A stretch of 64,000 bases of DNA from an uncultured Clostridia bacterium (GCA_928721565.1 OV788638.1:1178001-1242000); one strand, 5' to 3'; counted from the first letter of the stretch, positions 22,582-32,255 are shown. The notes: generated by a model from the letters alone, not told the origin. Numbers and translations: made by a program.

Positions 22582-23724
22582 ATGAAAAAAATAATTTTAA
22601 TATTTATCCTAATACTAATGATACCAGGAAAAACATTTGCAGAAACTGAAGAAGAAATAATGTCATCAACTCAAGAAAGATTTAATATAAGTGATTTTAT
22701 TAATCAAGCTCAAGAATATACCGGAGATTTCTTTGATGATATGAATTTATCTGATATATTTAATCAGGCAGTACAAGGAAAAGTTAGCAATCAAACACTA
22801 TACAAAAAAATAATAAGAATTTTAGGAAAAGAAATAAGTTCAAATATAAAAACATTAATAAGTATTCTAGTAATAATAGTAATACATGGAATTTTAAAAT
22901 CAATAACAGATAGCTTAGAAAATAGCAATGTTTCACAGATAATATATTTTGTTCAATATATATTAATAGTCACACTAATAATGTCAAATTTTACAGAAAT
23001 AATTAAATTAATAAAAGAAACAGCCAATAATTTGGTAGGATTTATAAATTTGCTTATGCCGCTTCTACTCACTCTTATGGTATATACAGGAAATATTACC
23101 ACTAGTACAGTATTAGAGCCAATTTTATTATTTGTTAGTAATTTTATAGGAAATATAATAGTAGAAGTTTTAATACCTATCGTTTTAATAATAGTAGTAT
23201 TTTCAATAATCTCAAAAATTTCAGACAAGATACAAGTTGAAAAAATATCTAAGTTTTTAAAGTCAGGAGTCGTTTGGTTTTTAGGTATTGTTTTAACAAT
23301 ATTTGTAGGAGTAGTATCATTAGAGGGAACATTAAGTAGTAGTGTAGATGGTATTACAGCCAAAACAGCAAAAGCGGCAGTTTCAAGTGTAATACCAGTA
23401 GTTGGAAAAGTATTAGGAGATGTTGTAGATAGTGTATTAGGATGTGGAGTAATTTTAAAAAATGCAGTAGGGGTTGTTGGAGTTATAGTAATAATAGGGA
23501 TATGTATAATACCAGTTTTAAAAATAGCTACACTCAGCATTATGTATAGTTTGGCATCAGCAGTAGTACAACCTGTTGCAGACGAGAAAATAGTAAAACT
23601 TTTAGACGAAATGAGTGGAGTGTTTAAATTATTACTTGCCATTTTATGTAGTTTGTCTGTAATACTTATTATAGGTGTAACATTAGTAATTAAAATTTCA
23701 AATAGTGGGATGATGTATAGATGA
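22582..23724 (+). CDS. spoIIIAE: Stage III sporulation protein AE
   Basis: A 380-residue polytopic membrane protein with an N-terminal signal-like segment (residues 1-20, IFILILMIPGKTFA), a hydrophilic stretch to about 80 and six to eight membrane helices. The conserved SLEGTLSSSVDGITAKTAKA and SSVIPVVGKVLGDVVDSVLG segments are present. Length is normal. The last four bases overlap spoIIIAF (ATGA type). Confidence 0.95.
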   Translation: MKKIILIFILILMIPGKTFAETEEEIMSSTQERFNISDFINQAQEYTGDFFDDMNLSDIFNQAVQGKVSNQTLYKKIIRILGKEISSNIKTLISILVIIVIHGILKSITDSLENSNVSQIIYFVQYILIVTLIMSNFTEIIKLIKETANNLVGFINLLMPLLLTLMVYTGNITTSTVLEPILLFVSNFIGNIIVEVLIPIVLIIVVFSIISKISDKIQVEKISKFLKSGVVWFLGIVLTIFVGVVSLEGTLSSSVDGITAKTAKAAVSSVIPVVGKVLGDVVDSVLGCGVILKNAVGVVGVIVIIGICIIPVLKIATLSIMYSLASAVVQPVADEKIVKLLDEMSGVFKLLLAILCSLSVILIIGVTLVIKISNSGMMYR

Positions 23725-24218
23725 TTAATTTAATTAGTTCATGGGCAGAACAGATAGTGTTAGCAGTTATTATTGCTACATTAATAGAATTAATTTTACC
23801 TAAAAACAAAAATAGAAAATACATACAAATGGTAATAGGAGTATATGTTTTATTTAATATAATTTCACCAATTATAAAAAATAAAGAAAATATTCCGGTA
23901 GAAAATTATAATATAGAAAAGTATGAGACAAATTCAACATACGAAATAGATCAATCCTCAATGGACCAAAGAATAGAAAAAATATATTTAGAAGAATTAG
24001 AAAATAATACAAAATCAAAATTTGAAAGTGCTGGTTTTACAGTTGAAAAGTGCATTGTTGATGCTGAACTTGATACAAATAAAAAAAATGCAGGTATACA
24101 CTTAATAACAGTAAAAATCAAAGGACCAGTAGATCAAGAAGAACTTAATAAAAAAATTGAAGAGCTTGCTGAAGAATATGAGATATCAAAAGACAAAATC
24201 GAAATAATTTTAAAGTAA
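23721..24218 (+). CDS. spoIIIAF: Stage III sporulation protein AF
   Basis: 165 residues with two N-terminal membrane segments (about 10-28 and 35-52, including KNRKYIQMVIGVYVLFNIISP) followed by a soluble domain that resembles ring-forming secretion proteins. ATG 23721 overlaps the spoIIIAE stop codon. Confidence 0.93.
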   Translation: MINLISSWAEQIVLAVIIATLIELILPKNKNRKYIQMVIGVYVLFNIISPIIKNKENIPVENYNIEKYETNSTYEIDQSSMDQRIEKIYLEELENNTKSKFESAGFTVEKCIVDAELDTNKKNAGIHLITVKIKGPVDQEELNKKIEELAEEYEISKDKIEIILK

Positions 24219-24239
24219 GTAAGCTACAAAGGAGGAAAA

Positions 24240-24836
24240 ATGTTAAAAGATTTTTTCAAAAAGAGTGATAATGAAAAAGATAAAAAGAAACAAATGGAGA
24301 ATATTATTATATTTATAATAATATTAATAGTAACAGTATTGATAATCAATAGTATGTGGTCGTCAGATAATAGTGGAAGTAAAAATAAAACTCAAGATAA
24401 TTCAAAAGTATTAGCCAATAATGACACTGATAGCACAAATGAGCAAGAAGATTTAGAAGCAAAATTGGAAAACATATTAGAAAGTATGGATGGTGTTGGC
24501 AAAGTAAAAGTTTTAGTAAAATATTCTGAAAGTAGTAGTGTTGTAGCAATGTATAATGAAACAACATCAGAAAGCAAAACAAAAGAAAATAGTAAAGATG
24601 GTAGTAGTAAAGATGTAACAGAAACTGAAAGTAAAAAAGAAATTGTATGCTCTGATGAAAGTGGACAAAATAAACCAATTACAGAAAAAGTAGTTATGCC
24701 GGTTATAGAAGGTGCAATAATAACTGCACAAGGTGCAAAAGATTCAAATGTTAAATCATCAATAGTAAGTGCTGTAGAAGCTGTTACAGGACTTGCTGTA
24801 CATAAAATACAGGTTTTTGAAATGGGGGTGAAATAA
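24240..24836 (+). CDS. spoIIIAG: Stage III sporulation protein AG
   Basis: 198 residues with one membrane segment (about 20-40), then a Ser/Asn/Lys-rich linker and a ring-building domain with LESMDGVGKVKVLVKYSES and VEAVTGLAVHKIQVFEM. In Bacillus, SpoIIIAG forms a large ring in the intermembrane space. AAGGAGG precedes the ATG. Confidence 0.95.
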   Translation: MLKDFFKKSDNEKDKKKQMENIIIFIIILIVTVLIINSMWSSDNSGSKNKTQDNSKVLANNDTDSTNEQEDLEAKLENILESMDGVGKVKVLVKYSESSSVVAMYNETTSESKTKENSKDGSSKDVTETESKKEIVCSDESGQNKPITEKVVMPVIEGAIITAQGAKDSNVKSSIVSAVEAVTGLAVHKIQVFEMGVK

Positions 24837-25403
24837 ATGAAAATGAAAAAGGGTTCTGCTATAATTTATGTGTTAGCATTAATGCTAGTAACAGCTGGGT
24901 ATTGGGCATATTTATCAAATGAAACAAAAACCATAGAAACAGTTAGCAGTGAAAATCAAAATACAACAGATGAACATCTTGGTGACGCTACATTTGTTAA
25001 TAGTAATGAAGTTACAAATACTGTTGCCGAAAATGAAACTGAAAATACTAATACAAATGATTATTTTCAGGAATCAAAATTATCAAGAGACACAATGTAT
25101 TCTCAAACATTAGAAACATACCAAAAAATGTTAGACAATACAAATGTATCAGAAGAACAAAAAGCAATTGTAACACAAGAGATTACAAAATTAAATCAAG
25201 AAAAAAATGCAATAATGATATGTGAAAATTTGCTATCAACTAAGGGCTTTGAAAAATGTGTCATTTTTGCAAATGTTGATAGTATAAGTGTTATTGTAGG
25301 AAAAGAAGAATTAAAACAGGATGAAATTGCTCAAATTCAAAATATTGTTTCAAGGGAAATGAATGCGAAAGTTGAAAACATACATATAATGACAAAAAAA
25401 TAA
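24837..25403 (+). CDS. spoIIIAH: Stage III sporulation protein AH
   Basis: 188 residues with one membrane helix (about 5-25) and a C-terminal YscJ/FliF-like domain (KLNQEKNAIMICENLL, VIVGKEELKQDEIAQIQNIV) that pairs with forespore SpoIIQ. It begins directly after the spoIIIAG stop codon; ATG 24843 is a possible alternative start. A promoter for the next gene overlaps just past its stop. Confidence 0.95.
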   Translation: MKMKKGSAIIYVLALMLVTAGYWAYLSNETKTIETVSSENQNTTDEHLGDATFVNSNEVTNTVAENETENTNTNDYFQESKLSRDTMYSQTLETYQKMLDNTNVSEEQKAIVTQEITKLNQEKNAIMICENLLSTKGFEKCVIFANVDSISVIVGKEELKQDEIAQIQNIVSREMNAKVENIHIMTKK

Positions 25404-25407
25404 AAAT

Positions 25408-25436
25408 TTGCAAACCAATGTATAAAATGGTATAAT
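25408..25436 (+). promoter_or_regulatory. Promoter of the isochorismatase-like gene
   Basis: TTGCAA, 17-base spacer and perfect TATAAT, directly after the spoIIIAH stop codon. Confidence 0.75.
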
Positions 25437-25461
25437 ATTATGCGAAATAATTTTATAGAAT

Positions 25462-25482
25462 TTGCAAGAGTGTATCTTGCAA
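25462..25482 (+). promoter_or_regulatory. Leader inverted repeat touching the ribosome site
   Basis: TTGCAAGA-GTGTA-TCTTGCAA, an 8-bp perfect dyad ending three bases before GGAGG. It may be an operator just downstream of the promoter or an RNA hairpin that limits ribosome access. Confidence 0.5.
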
Positions 25483-25499
25483 GAAGGAGGACATTCAAA

Positions 25500-26414
25500 A
25501 TGAAAACAACGTACGAAGAGATCGTCAATGTGAAAAAAATCGGACAAAAAGGAGTGGCAGACATGACAGGAATACTTTCTCTAGCAAAAAGAGAAAGAAT
25601 ACGGACAGCAAGTCAAGACAAAATAAAAAGACTCCTTTTGTGTATAAACGTTCAAAAGGATTATATGGAAGGAGGAACTTTGCCAGTACCCAATTCTGTG
25701 AAAGATGTAGAAAATATTACACGTTTTATTTATAATAATATGGAAAACATCACAAAAATTGTTTGCAGTATGAATACTCATACAAGGGAACAAATTTTTC
25801 ATCCATGTTGGTGGATAAATAGTGCCGGAAATCATCCAGAAGCATATACAATAATTACTTATAAAGATGTGGCTAATGGAAAATGGAAGGTATTAAACAA
25901 AAATAACCAGAAAAAAAGTAAGCAGTATTTGAAAGAATTAGAGAAAAGTTCAAAAAAAGAATTATGTATATGGCCATATAATTGTCTTAGAGGCAGTGAT
26001 GGATATACTCTTGAAAATGAATTTGCTAAAATAATTCGTTTCCATTCTGCTGTAAGAATTACAAAATCTGAAATTATCAGAAGAGGAGATAATAAGTTTT
26101 CAGAAATGTATGGCATAATTAAGCCAGAAGTAGGAGACGAAGACTGTATTAACCGGCCAATTCTGGAGATGATTGAAGAATATGACGAAATTTACGTGGT
26201 TGGAGAAGCTGCAAGCCATTTTGTTGTAGAGTCATTAAAACAAATTGCAGAACATTTTGCAGAACAGCCTGAAATTATTCAAAAGATTACAGTCTTAACA
26301 GATTGCACATCTTCTATTGAAGGATTTGAAGAAGAAACGGCTAAAATATTCAATATGTTAAACAAGACATATGGAATGAGATTTGAAAAATCAACTGATA
26401 TTAAAATGGCATAA
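25500..26414 (+). CDS. Isochorismatase/nicotinamidase-fold protein, catalytic Cys not conserved
   Basis: A 304-residue soluble protein. CINVQKDYM (about residue 50) supplies the conserved Asp, MNTHTREQIFHPCWW the metal or substrate region, and YVVGEAASHFVVESL is where nicotinamidases carry the nucleophilic Cys (GxAxDxCVxxT); here Phe occupies the aligned position. Hydrolysis by the usual Asp-Lys-Cys triad is therefore doubtful. Similar proteins occur widely in gut anaerobes. The longer frame starts at 25440 but AAGGAGG at 25484-25490 selects ATG 25500. It is independent of spoIIIA, with its own promoter and terminator. Confidence 0.78.
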   Translation: MKTTYEEIVNVKKIGQKGVADMTGILSLAKRERIRTASQDKIKRLLLCINVQKDYMEGGTLPVPNSVKDVENITRFIYNNMENITKIVCSMNTHTREQIFHPCWWINSAGNHPEAYTIITYKDVANGKWKVLNKNNQKKSKQYLKELEKSSKKELCIWPYNCLRGSDGYTLENEFAKIIRFHSAVRITKSEIIRRGDNKFSEMYGIIKPEVGDEDCINRPILEMIEEYDEIYVVGEAASHFVVESLKQIAEHFAEQPEIIQKITVLTDCTSSIEGFEEETAKIFNMLNKTYGMRFEKSTDIKMA

Positions 26415-26431
26415 TAAGTAGTTTTGAAGGT

Positions 26432-26476
26432 AAAAAAATCTCTTTAAGAGCAACTAGCTTTTAAAGAGATTTTTTT
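26432..26476 (+). terminator. Terminator of the isochorismatase-like gene
   Basis: AAAATCTCTTTAA pairs with TTAAAGAGATTTT, ending in T7. Confidence 0.87.
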
Positions 26477-26561
26477 GTTCTTGTGAAACTTTGATGAAAT
26501 TGTTGATTTTCAACATAAAATATGATAATCTAGTTAAAGAAAAAAATAGGAGGTAATTATA

Positions 26562-27101
26562 ATGGAATTAAAAGGATCAAAAACAGAACAAAATTTAATG
26601 ACTGCATTTGCAGGAGAATCACAAGCAAGAAATAAATACACATATTTTGCAAGTAAAGCCAAAAAAGAAGGATATGAACAAATAGCTGCAATATTCCAAG
26701 AAACAGCTGATAATGAAAAAGAACATGCAAAAATGTGGTTTAAACTATTAAATGGTGGAGAAATTGGAACAACAGCAGAAAACTTACAAGCAGCTGCTGA
26801 TGGTGAAAATTATGAATGGACAGATATGTATGCAGAATTCGCTAAAACAGCTAAAGAGGAAGGTTTTACTAGAATTGCATATTTATTTGAAGAAGTAGCA
26901 AAAATAGAAAAAGAACATGAAGAAAGATATTTAAAATTATTAAATAATGTAAAAAACGGAAAAGTATTTGAAGCTGGAGAAGTTAAGATATGGAAATGCA
27001 GAAATTGTGGACATATAGTAGTTGGAACATCTGCACCAGAAGTTTGTCCAGTATGTAATCATCCAAAGGCTTATTTTGAAATAAAAGCAGAGAACTATTA
27101 A
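26562..27101 (+). CDS. rbr: Rubrerythrin
   Basis: A 179-residue cytoplasmic peroxide reductase of anaerobes. The ferritin-like diiron domain shows ETADNEKEHAKMW and EEVAKIEKEHEERY (ExxH ligands); the C-terminal rubredoxin domain has WKCRNCGHI and EVCPVCNHPKAYF, the two CxxC knuckles binding one iron. Length is normal. AGGAGG precedes ATG 26562. Monocistronic. Supports an anaerobic, oxygen-protected lifestyle. Confidence 0.96.
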   Translation: MELKGSKTEQNLMTAFAGESQARNKYTYFASKAKKEGYEQIAAIFQETADNEKEHAKMWFKLLNGGEIGTTAENLQAAADGENYEWTDMYAEFAKTAKEEGFTRIAYLFEEVAKIEKEHEERYLKLLNNVKNGKVFEAGEVKIWKCRNCGHIVVGTSAPEVCPVCNHPKAYFEIKAENY

Positions 27102-27106
27102 AAATG

Positions 27107-27146
27107 TACCGCATGGACAGAAAAGTCCTATGCGGTATATTTTTTG
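27107..27146. terminator. Terminator between rubrerythrin and gerA-like gene
   Basis: TACCGCAT-GGAC/GTCC-TATGCGGTA stem with one bulge and a T6 run, situated between convergent genes. Confidence 0.85.
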
Positions 27147-27158
27147 TCAAATATAATT

Positions 27159-28781
27159 TTATAGTTTCCATCTCATGCTAATTTTATTTTGAGCTTTTTT
27201 CTTTTTTGGCGAAAGAAAAGTAGCACGATATTCTTGTTTCCAAATAGGAGGAACATACATGCCATTTCCCTTAGTATTTATATCAGGAGCAATTGGTATA
27301 GTATAAGGAATACCAAAAGATTTTAAACTACATATCATAGATACATATATAAATATTCCAACACCAATACCTAAAAATCCTGAGGTAGTACCTAATGAAA
27401 TAAACCAAAATCTAAATACCCTAACATGAAAACCAAATGAAAAATCTGGAATAGCAAATGAACTAATTCCAGTCATTGCCACAATGATTATAAGAGTTGG
27501 ACTAACAATACCAGCATTAACTGCTGCATCACCTAAAATTAATGCTCCAACAATACTTATAGATGATCCGATAACAGAAGGAACTCTTAAACTTGCTTCT
27601 CTTATTAGTTCAAATGATATTTCCATAAGTAATAATTCGAATATTATTGGAAATGGTACATTTTGTCTTGCTGCTAATATAGAAAAAAGCAATGGTGTTG
27701 GTAAAATTTCTTGATGAAAACTGGTTATAGCCATATAAATGCCAGGTAATAGCAATGTTATAAATGTTGCCAAAATACGTATACATCTTAAAAAATTTGC
27801 GAACAACGGCCTTAAATTTGTATCTTCAGGAGAAAATAAAAAATCTTCAATTGTTGCTGGTAGAATAAGAGCATAAGGATTACCATTAACAAGTACAATA
27901 ACTCTTCCTTGAAATAAATATTTTGCACATTTATCTGGTCTCTCTGTCGATAAAATTTGTGGTATTCCAAATCCTTCATCTGTTTCAATTAATTGCTCTA
28001 ATTGCCCTGTTGAAAGTAATGAATCAATATCTAAATTATGAAGTCTATATTTAGCTTCTGAAACTAAATCACTATTAGCAATATTCTGCAAATAACATAC
28101 TCCACATTTTGTCTTACTAATTTTCCCGACAGGGATTGTTTCAATAACAAGATTTTCACTATTTACAATACGTCTAAGAAGAGATGTATTTGTCCTAAAA
28201 TTTTCTACAAAGCCCTCTTGAGGACCTTTTATTACAGATTCATTTTCTGGCTTACTAATACTTCTTTGTTGGTATTGCTTAACATCAATATCAAATGCAA
28301 TATTAAGAGTATCTATAAATAATAAACAATCTCCCATATTAATACCAGAAAAAACATCTTGATAATCTTTTACTTTAGATACACTATTTTGTGGTAACAA
28401 ACAATTATCAACATAATCTGTCAAATCGCCTTCGAATGGCTTATTATATCTATGTTTTCCAAGCATGAGTGGCTTTAAAATGAAATCATTAATAGATATA
28501 GAATCAACTAATCCATCAATATAAATTATAAAACATTTGTGATTTTGATTATATGCAAACATATTAAATTCCCTTATTATAATATCAGCACATATTAAAG
28601 TATTATATTTGCTTTTTAAAAAATCTAAATTTTCTATTATATTTGAAAAAACTTTATAATTTGATTCAGGACTTTCTGATTCAGAGATATTTGAATTTTC
28701 TACTTTATCATTAATTAATGAGAAATCATAAGTATTATCATTATATTTAATTAGTTTATTAAAAAGGTTTTTTAAATTCAT
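27159..28781 (-). CDS. Spore germination protein, GerA (GerAA/GerBA/SpoVAF) family
   Basis: About 540 residues: an N-terminal hydrophilic domain (to about 280) with the CADIIIREFNMF and CFIIYIDGLVD segments, the signature VSKVKDYQDVFSGINMGDCLLFID, QEGFVENFRTNTSLLRRIV, then four to five membrane segments including GRVIVLVNGNPYALILP. GerA-family A subunits form nutrient-receptor ion channels in spore inner membranes. No B or C subunit gene follows, so it could be an orphan or SpoVAF-like member. The frame opens with TTG at 28838, but the first ATG is 28781; no clear ribosome site separates the two choices. Confidence 0.9.
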   Translation of the reverse strand: MNLKNLFNKLIKYNDNTYDFSLINDKVENSNISESESPESNYKVFSNIIENLDFLKSKYNTLICADIIIREFNMFAYNQNHKCFIIYIDGLVDSISINDFILKPLMLGKHRYNKPFEGDLTDYVDNCLLPQNSVSKVKDYQDVFSGINMGDCLLFIDTLNIAFDIDVKQYQQRSISKPENESVIKGPQEGFVENFRTNTSLLRRIVNSENLVIETIPVGKISKTKCGVCYLQNIANSDLVSEAKYRLHNLDIDSLLSTGQLEQLIETDEGFGIPQILSTERPDKCAKYLFQGRVIVLVNGNPYALILPATIEDFLFSPEDTNLRPLFANFLRCIRILATFITLLLPGIYMAITSFHQEILPTPLLFSILAARQNVPFPIIFELLLMEISFELIREASLRVPSVIGSSISIVGALILGDAAVNAGIVSPTLIIIVAMTGISSFAIPDFSFGFHVRVFRFWFISLGTTSGFLGIGVGIFIYVSMICSLKSFGIPYTIPIAPDINTKGNGMYVPPIWKQEYRATFLSPKKKKAQNKISMRWKL

Positions 28782-28900
28782 ATTATTAATATTAGCCAAA
28801 AAGGAAAAAATATTCAAAAAACTTGAAAAGAAAATCAAAATAATATATAATTAAAATAGTGCAATTAAAGCCCATAATTGTATATTGCTAAGGAGGAAAT

Positions 28901-30023
28901 ATGAAAGAAAAAATAGTAAGCTTTATATTAATTTTACTAATAATAACAGTTATAATTGTAATTGGAATCTTTGGATACACAATATACAAAGAAATCATGG
29001 GAGATGAAACATTACCTATTGATTTTCAAGGAGTTCGGAAATCTTTTTGGGACTGAAAATGATACAGAAGAAGATTCAATAGATACTAGTATAGATATAT
29101 TTAATGGAATTGAAGATAGTACAACTTCAACTCAACCAATTGTAACAAATGAAAAAAAATATAGACATTTATATGATCAATTAGATAAAACAGCTCAAAG
29201 CATATATGACAAGTTATATCAAAATAGAGAAAATTTAAAAACAGGAACATATAGAATTGAATTTGGAAATGAATTTCAAAGCTTATTAGAAAAGAGCAAT
29301 GGAGAGAAAGAATTAAAAAAAGAATATCAATCTGCAATAGAAGTATTAATATATGAAAATCCTGAAATATTTTATTTAGATGCAACAAATATGTTTATAA
29401 ACATTGAAAAAACAACAAAATTAACTAGTACTACATATAATGTATATATTGATAATGGAACAAAAGCTAATTATCTGACTAGTGGTTTTAAAGGAAAAGA
29501 GGACATTGAAGAATACCAAGTAAAAATAGAAAGAGTTAGAGATTATATTGTAGAAAATGTAAAAGAGAAAAGTGATTATGAAAAAATAAAATTAATACAT
29601 GATTACTTAAGAGATACAATTGAATATGACTCAACACTTTCTAAAGATAATATATATGATATATATGGTGCTTTGGTTTTAAGAGAATGTGTATGTGAAG
29701 GATATGCAAAATCATTTCAGTATTTAATGAATGAAGTAGGAATTGATAATGTAATAGTAATAGGAACAGGAACTAATAGTGTAGGGAAAACAGAAAATCA
29801 TGCATGGAACTATGTAAAATTAAATAATGCTTGGTATGCTGTTGATGTGACATGGGATGATCCTATTTTAATTGGTGAAGGAACATTACCAGAAAAATCA
29901 AAATATCAATATTTTTTGAAAGGCTCTAACACAATGAACCAAAAACATGTACCATCAGGAAAATTTACAGACGCAGGCCAAGTATTTACATATCCTACAT
30001 TAAATGTTAATGATTATGAGTAA
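28901..30023 (+). pseudogene. Membrane-anchored transglutaminase-like protein, frameshifted near 29025
   Basis: AAGGAGG and ATG 28901 open a frame coding a short cytoplasmic start and a membrane helix (IVSFILILLIITVIIVIGIF) that stops at TGA after about 50 codons. The transglutaminase domain continues in another frame from about 29025 to 30023. Its catalytic elements are intact: Cys in LRECVCEGYAKSF, His in ENHAWNYVKL and Asp in AVDVTWDDP. A single extra base around 29021-29030 (GATTTTCAAG) would explain the break; undoing it gives a smooth join near IDFKEFGNLF. This may be a true inactivation, a sequencing error at a T run, or recoding. Upstream codons 28962-29030 of the domain frame are not real coding. 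Confidence 0.75.
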
Positions 30024-30037
30024 GAAAGGGTGAAAAA

Positions 30038-31142
30038 ATGTTAGAATTAGAAGAAAATTCAAAAAAATTAGATACATTAAAAGAAAAAGTACAAAGTTTA
30101 GGTGAGTCTCTTTGACATATGTAATCTGGAAGTGAAATTAAAAAAATTAGAAAATGAAACAATAAAAGAAGGGTTTTGGCAACAAGATTCGCAAGAAACT
30201 GGAAAAATACTAACACAAATAAAACAAATAAAAAGTAAAGTAGTAAAATATAGAAAAATAGAACAAGAGATAGCAAATTTACGAGAACTATCAGAACTTG
30301 CAGATCTAGAAAATGATGAAGAAGTGGCAAAAGACATATTAAAATCTACTACTGAATTAGAAGAGGATATAGAAAGACTTCAATTAGAAACATTATTATC
30401 TGGAAAATATGATAAAAATAATGCAATATTAACATTACACCCAGGAGCAGGAGGAACAGAATCTCAGGATTGGGTTGAAATGTTATATAGAATGTATACA
30501 AGGTGGGCTGTAAAAAACGGATATGAAGTAAAAGAATTAGATTATTTAGAAGGTGAAGAAGCAGGAATAAAAAGTGTAACATTTGAAGTTGTTGGCGAAA
30601 ATGCATATGGATATTTAAAGGGCGAAATGGGAGTACATAGACTTGTAAGAATTTCTCCATTTGATGCAGGTGGAAGAAGACATACATCATTTGCATCTCT
30701 AGAAGTTTTACCAGAAATTACTGATGACATCCAAATTGATATAAATCCTGATGACTTAAGAGTTGATACATATAGAGCATCAGGAGCAGGAGGACAGCAT
30801 ATAAACAAAACATCATCTGCTGTAAGAATTACACATATTCCAACAAATACAGTAGTTGCGTGCCAATCAGAACGTTCACAAATTCAAAATAGAGAAACTG
30901 CAATGAAGATGCTTAAATCAAAATTGCTTAATCTAAAAGAAAAAGAACAAAAAGAAACTATTGATGAATTGAAAGGTAATCAAAAGGATATAGCTTGGGG
31001 AAGCCAAATACGTTCATATGTATTTTGCCCATATACACTAGTAAAAGACCATAGAACTAATTATGAAATAGGAAATGTAGATAGTGTTATGGATGGAAAT
31101 ATTGATCAATTTATAGAAGCATATTTAAAATGGAACATGTAA
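30038..31142 (+). CDS. prfB: Peptide chain release factor 2, with programmed +1 frameshift
   Basis: Translation starts at ATG 30038, reads 25 codons to CTT (30110-30112), meets in-frame TGA (30113-30115) and shifts +1 to continue with GAC at 30114. The site CTT-TGA-C preceded by the AGGTGA Shine-Dalgarno-like stimulator is the classical RF2 autoregulatory signal: low RF2 slows termination at UGA and promotes the shift. The product is about 367 residues. The GGQ loop GAGGQHINKTSSAV (catalytic peptidyl-tRNA hydrolysis) is present, and anticodon-like discrimination lies around SPFDAGGRRHTSF. The join is 30038..30112 and 30114..31142. Confidence 0.96.
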
Positions 31143-31156
31143 TATTTATAAAAAAT

Positions 31157-31206
31157 ATAATAATAGTAATGGTATTTAAATAAATACTGTTATTATTATT
31201 TTTTTA
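31157..31206 (+). terminator. Terminator of prfB
   Basis: ATAATAATAGTAAT...TATTT pairs with AAATA...TGTTATTATTAT, followed by T8. Confidence 0.82.
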
Positions 31207-31225
31207 TACAAAAACGAGGTTGAAC

Positions 31226-32194
31226 ATGGATACAATAGTAATTAAATTTGGAGGAAGCTCAGTTGCAGACAATAAAAGAATGCAAACTGTTGCTAATAAA
31301 ACAATAAAATTATATGAAGAAGACAACAATATTGTTGTTGTAGTATCTGCTCAAGGAAAGACGACAGATAGATTAATAAAAGAAGCAGAAGAACTATCTT
31401 TAAAACCGAATTATAGAGAAATGGATGCATTATTAAGTGCGGGAGAACAAATAAGTGCAAGTAAATTAGCAATATTATTAAATTATTTAGGATATAAAGC
31501 GATATCGCTTACAGGATGGCAAGCAGGAATTCATACAAATGAAGAAAACCAAAATGCTAAAATAGAACATATAAATATACAAAGAATAGAACAAGAATTA
31601 CAAGAAGGGAAAATTGTTGTAGTAGCAGGATTTCAAGGAATAGATGAAAATAATAATATAACAACATTAGGAAGAGGAGGTTCAGACACTACTGCTGTAG
31701 CATTGGCTGCTGCATTACAAGCAAAACAATGTTATATATATTCTGACGTTGATGGAATATATAGTGCAGATCCTAATAAATTCGAGCAAGCTAAAAAATT
31801 AAAGAATATTTCTTATGAAGAAATGCATTCTTTATCAAGTGAAGGTGCAAAAGTTTTGCATGACAGATGTGTAGAAATAGCCGAAAGAAATAATGTGCCA
31901 GTAATAACTGGTTCTACATTTAATGACAACCCTGGAACAGAAATAACACATAAGCTAGAAGCATCTGGAATAAAAAGTATTGTTAAAAAAGATGTTTCTA
32001 GAATTTCTGTTGTAGGTTTTGGAATTAGTTCAAGAGACGAAATACTTAATAATATATTAGAAATTGCAGACAAAAATAGTTTAGAGATTTTTAATATTGA
32101 TATTAGTAGGAATAAAATTTCTATTGTTTTTAAAGAAATAGTTAAAGATGAATTTATAAATGAATTACACCAGTTATTAATATATAATTCATAA
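31226..32194 (+). CDS. lysC: Aspartate kinase, short form with one recognisable ACT region
   Basis: A 322-residue kinase catalysing the first step of lysine, threonine and methionine synthesis. IVIKFGGSSVAD, TTLGRGGSDTTAVALAAAL, YSDVDGIYSADP and EMHSLSSEGAKVLHDR are the classical aspartokinase blocks. After about residue 240 there is only about 80 residues with one ACT-like unit (ISVVGFGISSRDEILNNIL), whereas typical enzymes of 400 or more residues carry two. Feedback control may be altered. GAGGT at 31215-31219 favours ATG 31226 over the TTG at 31220. Monocistronic. Confidence 0.9.
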   Translation: MDTIVIKFGGSSVADNKRMQTVANKTIKLYEEDNNIVVVVSAQGKTTDRLIKEAEELSLKPNYREMDALLSAGEQISASKLAILLNYLGYKAISLTGWQAGIHTNEENQNAKIEHINIQRIEQELQEGKIVVVAGFQGIDENNNITTLGRGGSDTTAVALAAALQAKQCYIYSDVDGIYSADPNKFEQAKKLKNISYEEMHSLSSEGAKVLHDRCVEIAERNNVPVITGSTFNDNPGTEITHKLEASGIKSIVKKDVSRISVVGFGISSRDEILNNILEIADKNSLEIFNIDISRNKISIVFKEIVKDEFINELHQLLIYNS

Positions 32195-32255
32195 CTATAA
32201 ATTAGAAATGGCAAAAAATAAGTAATTAAAACTTCAAAAAAATCAAATAAAACAC

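Noticed and set aside
22953..23642. 229-codon open frame on the minus strand inside spoIIIAE
   Set aside because: Shadow of a strongly conserved plus-strand gene in AT-rich DNA; Thr/Ile/Pro-rich composition, no ribosome site.
28962..29030. Apparent coding start of the transglutaminase at TTG 28962
   Set aside because: These codons are an out-of-frame reading of the real membrane-anchor sequence that begins at ATG 28901; they give a polar, unlikely N-terminus and have no ribosome site.
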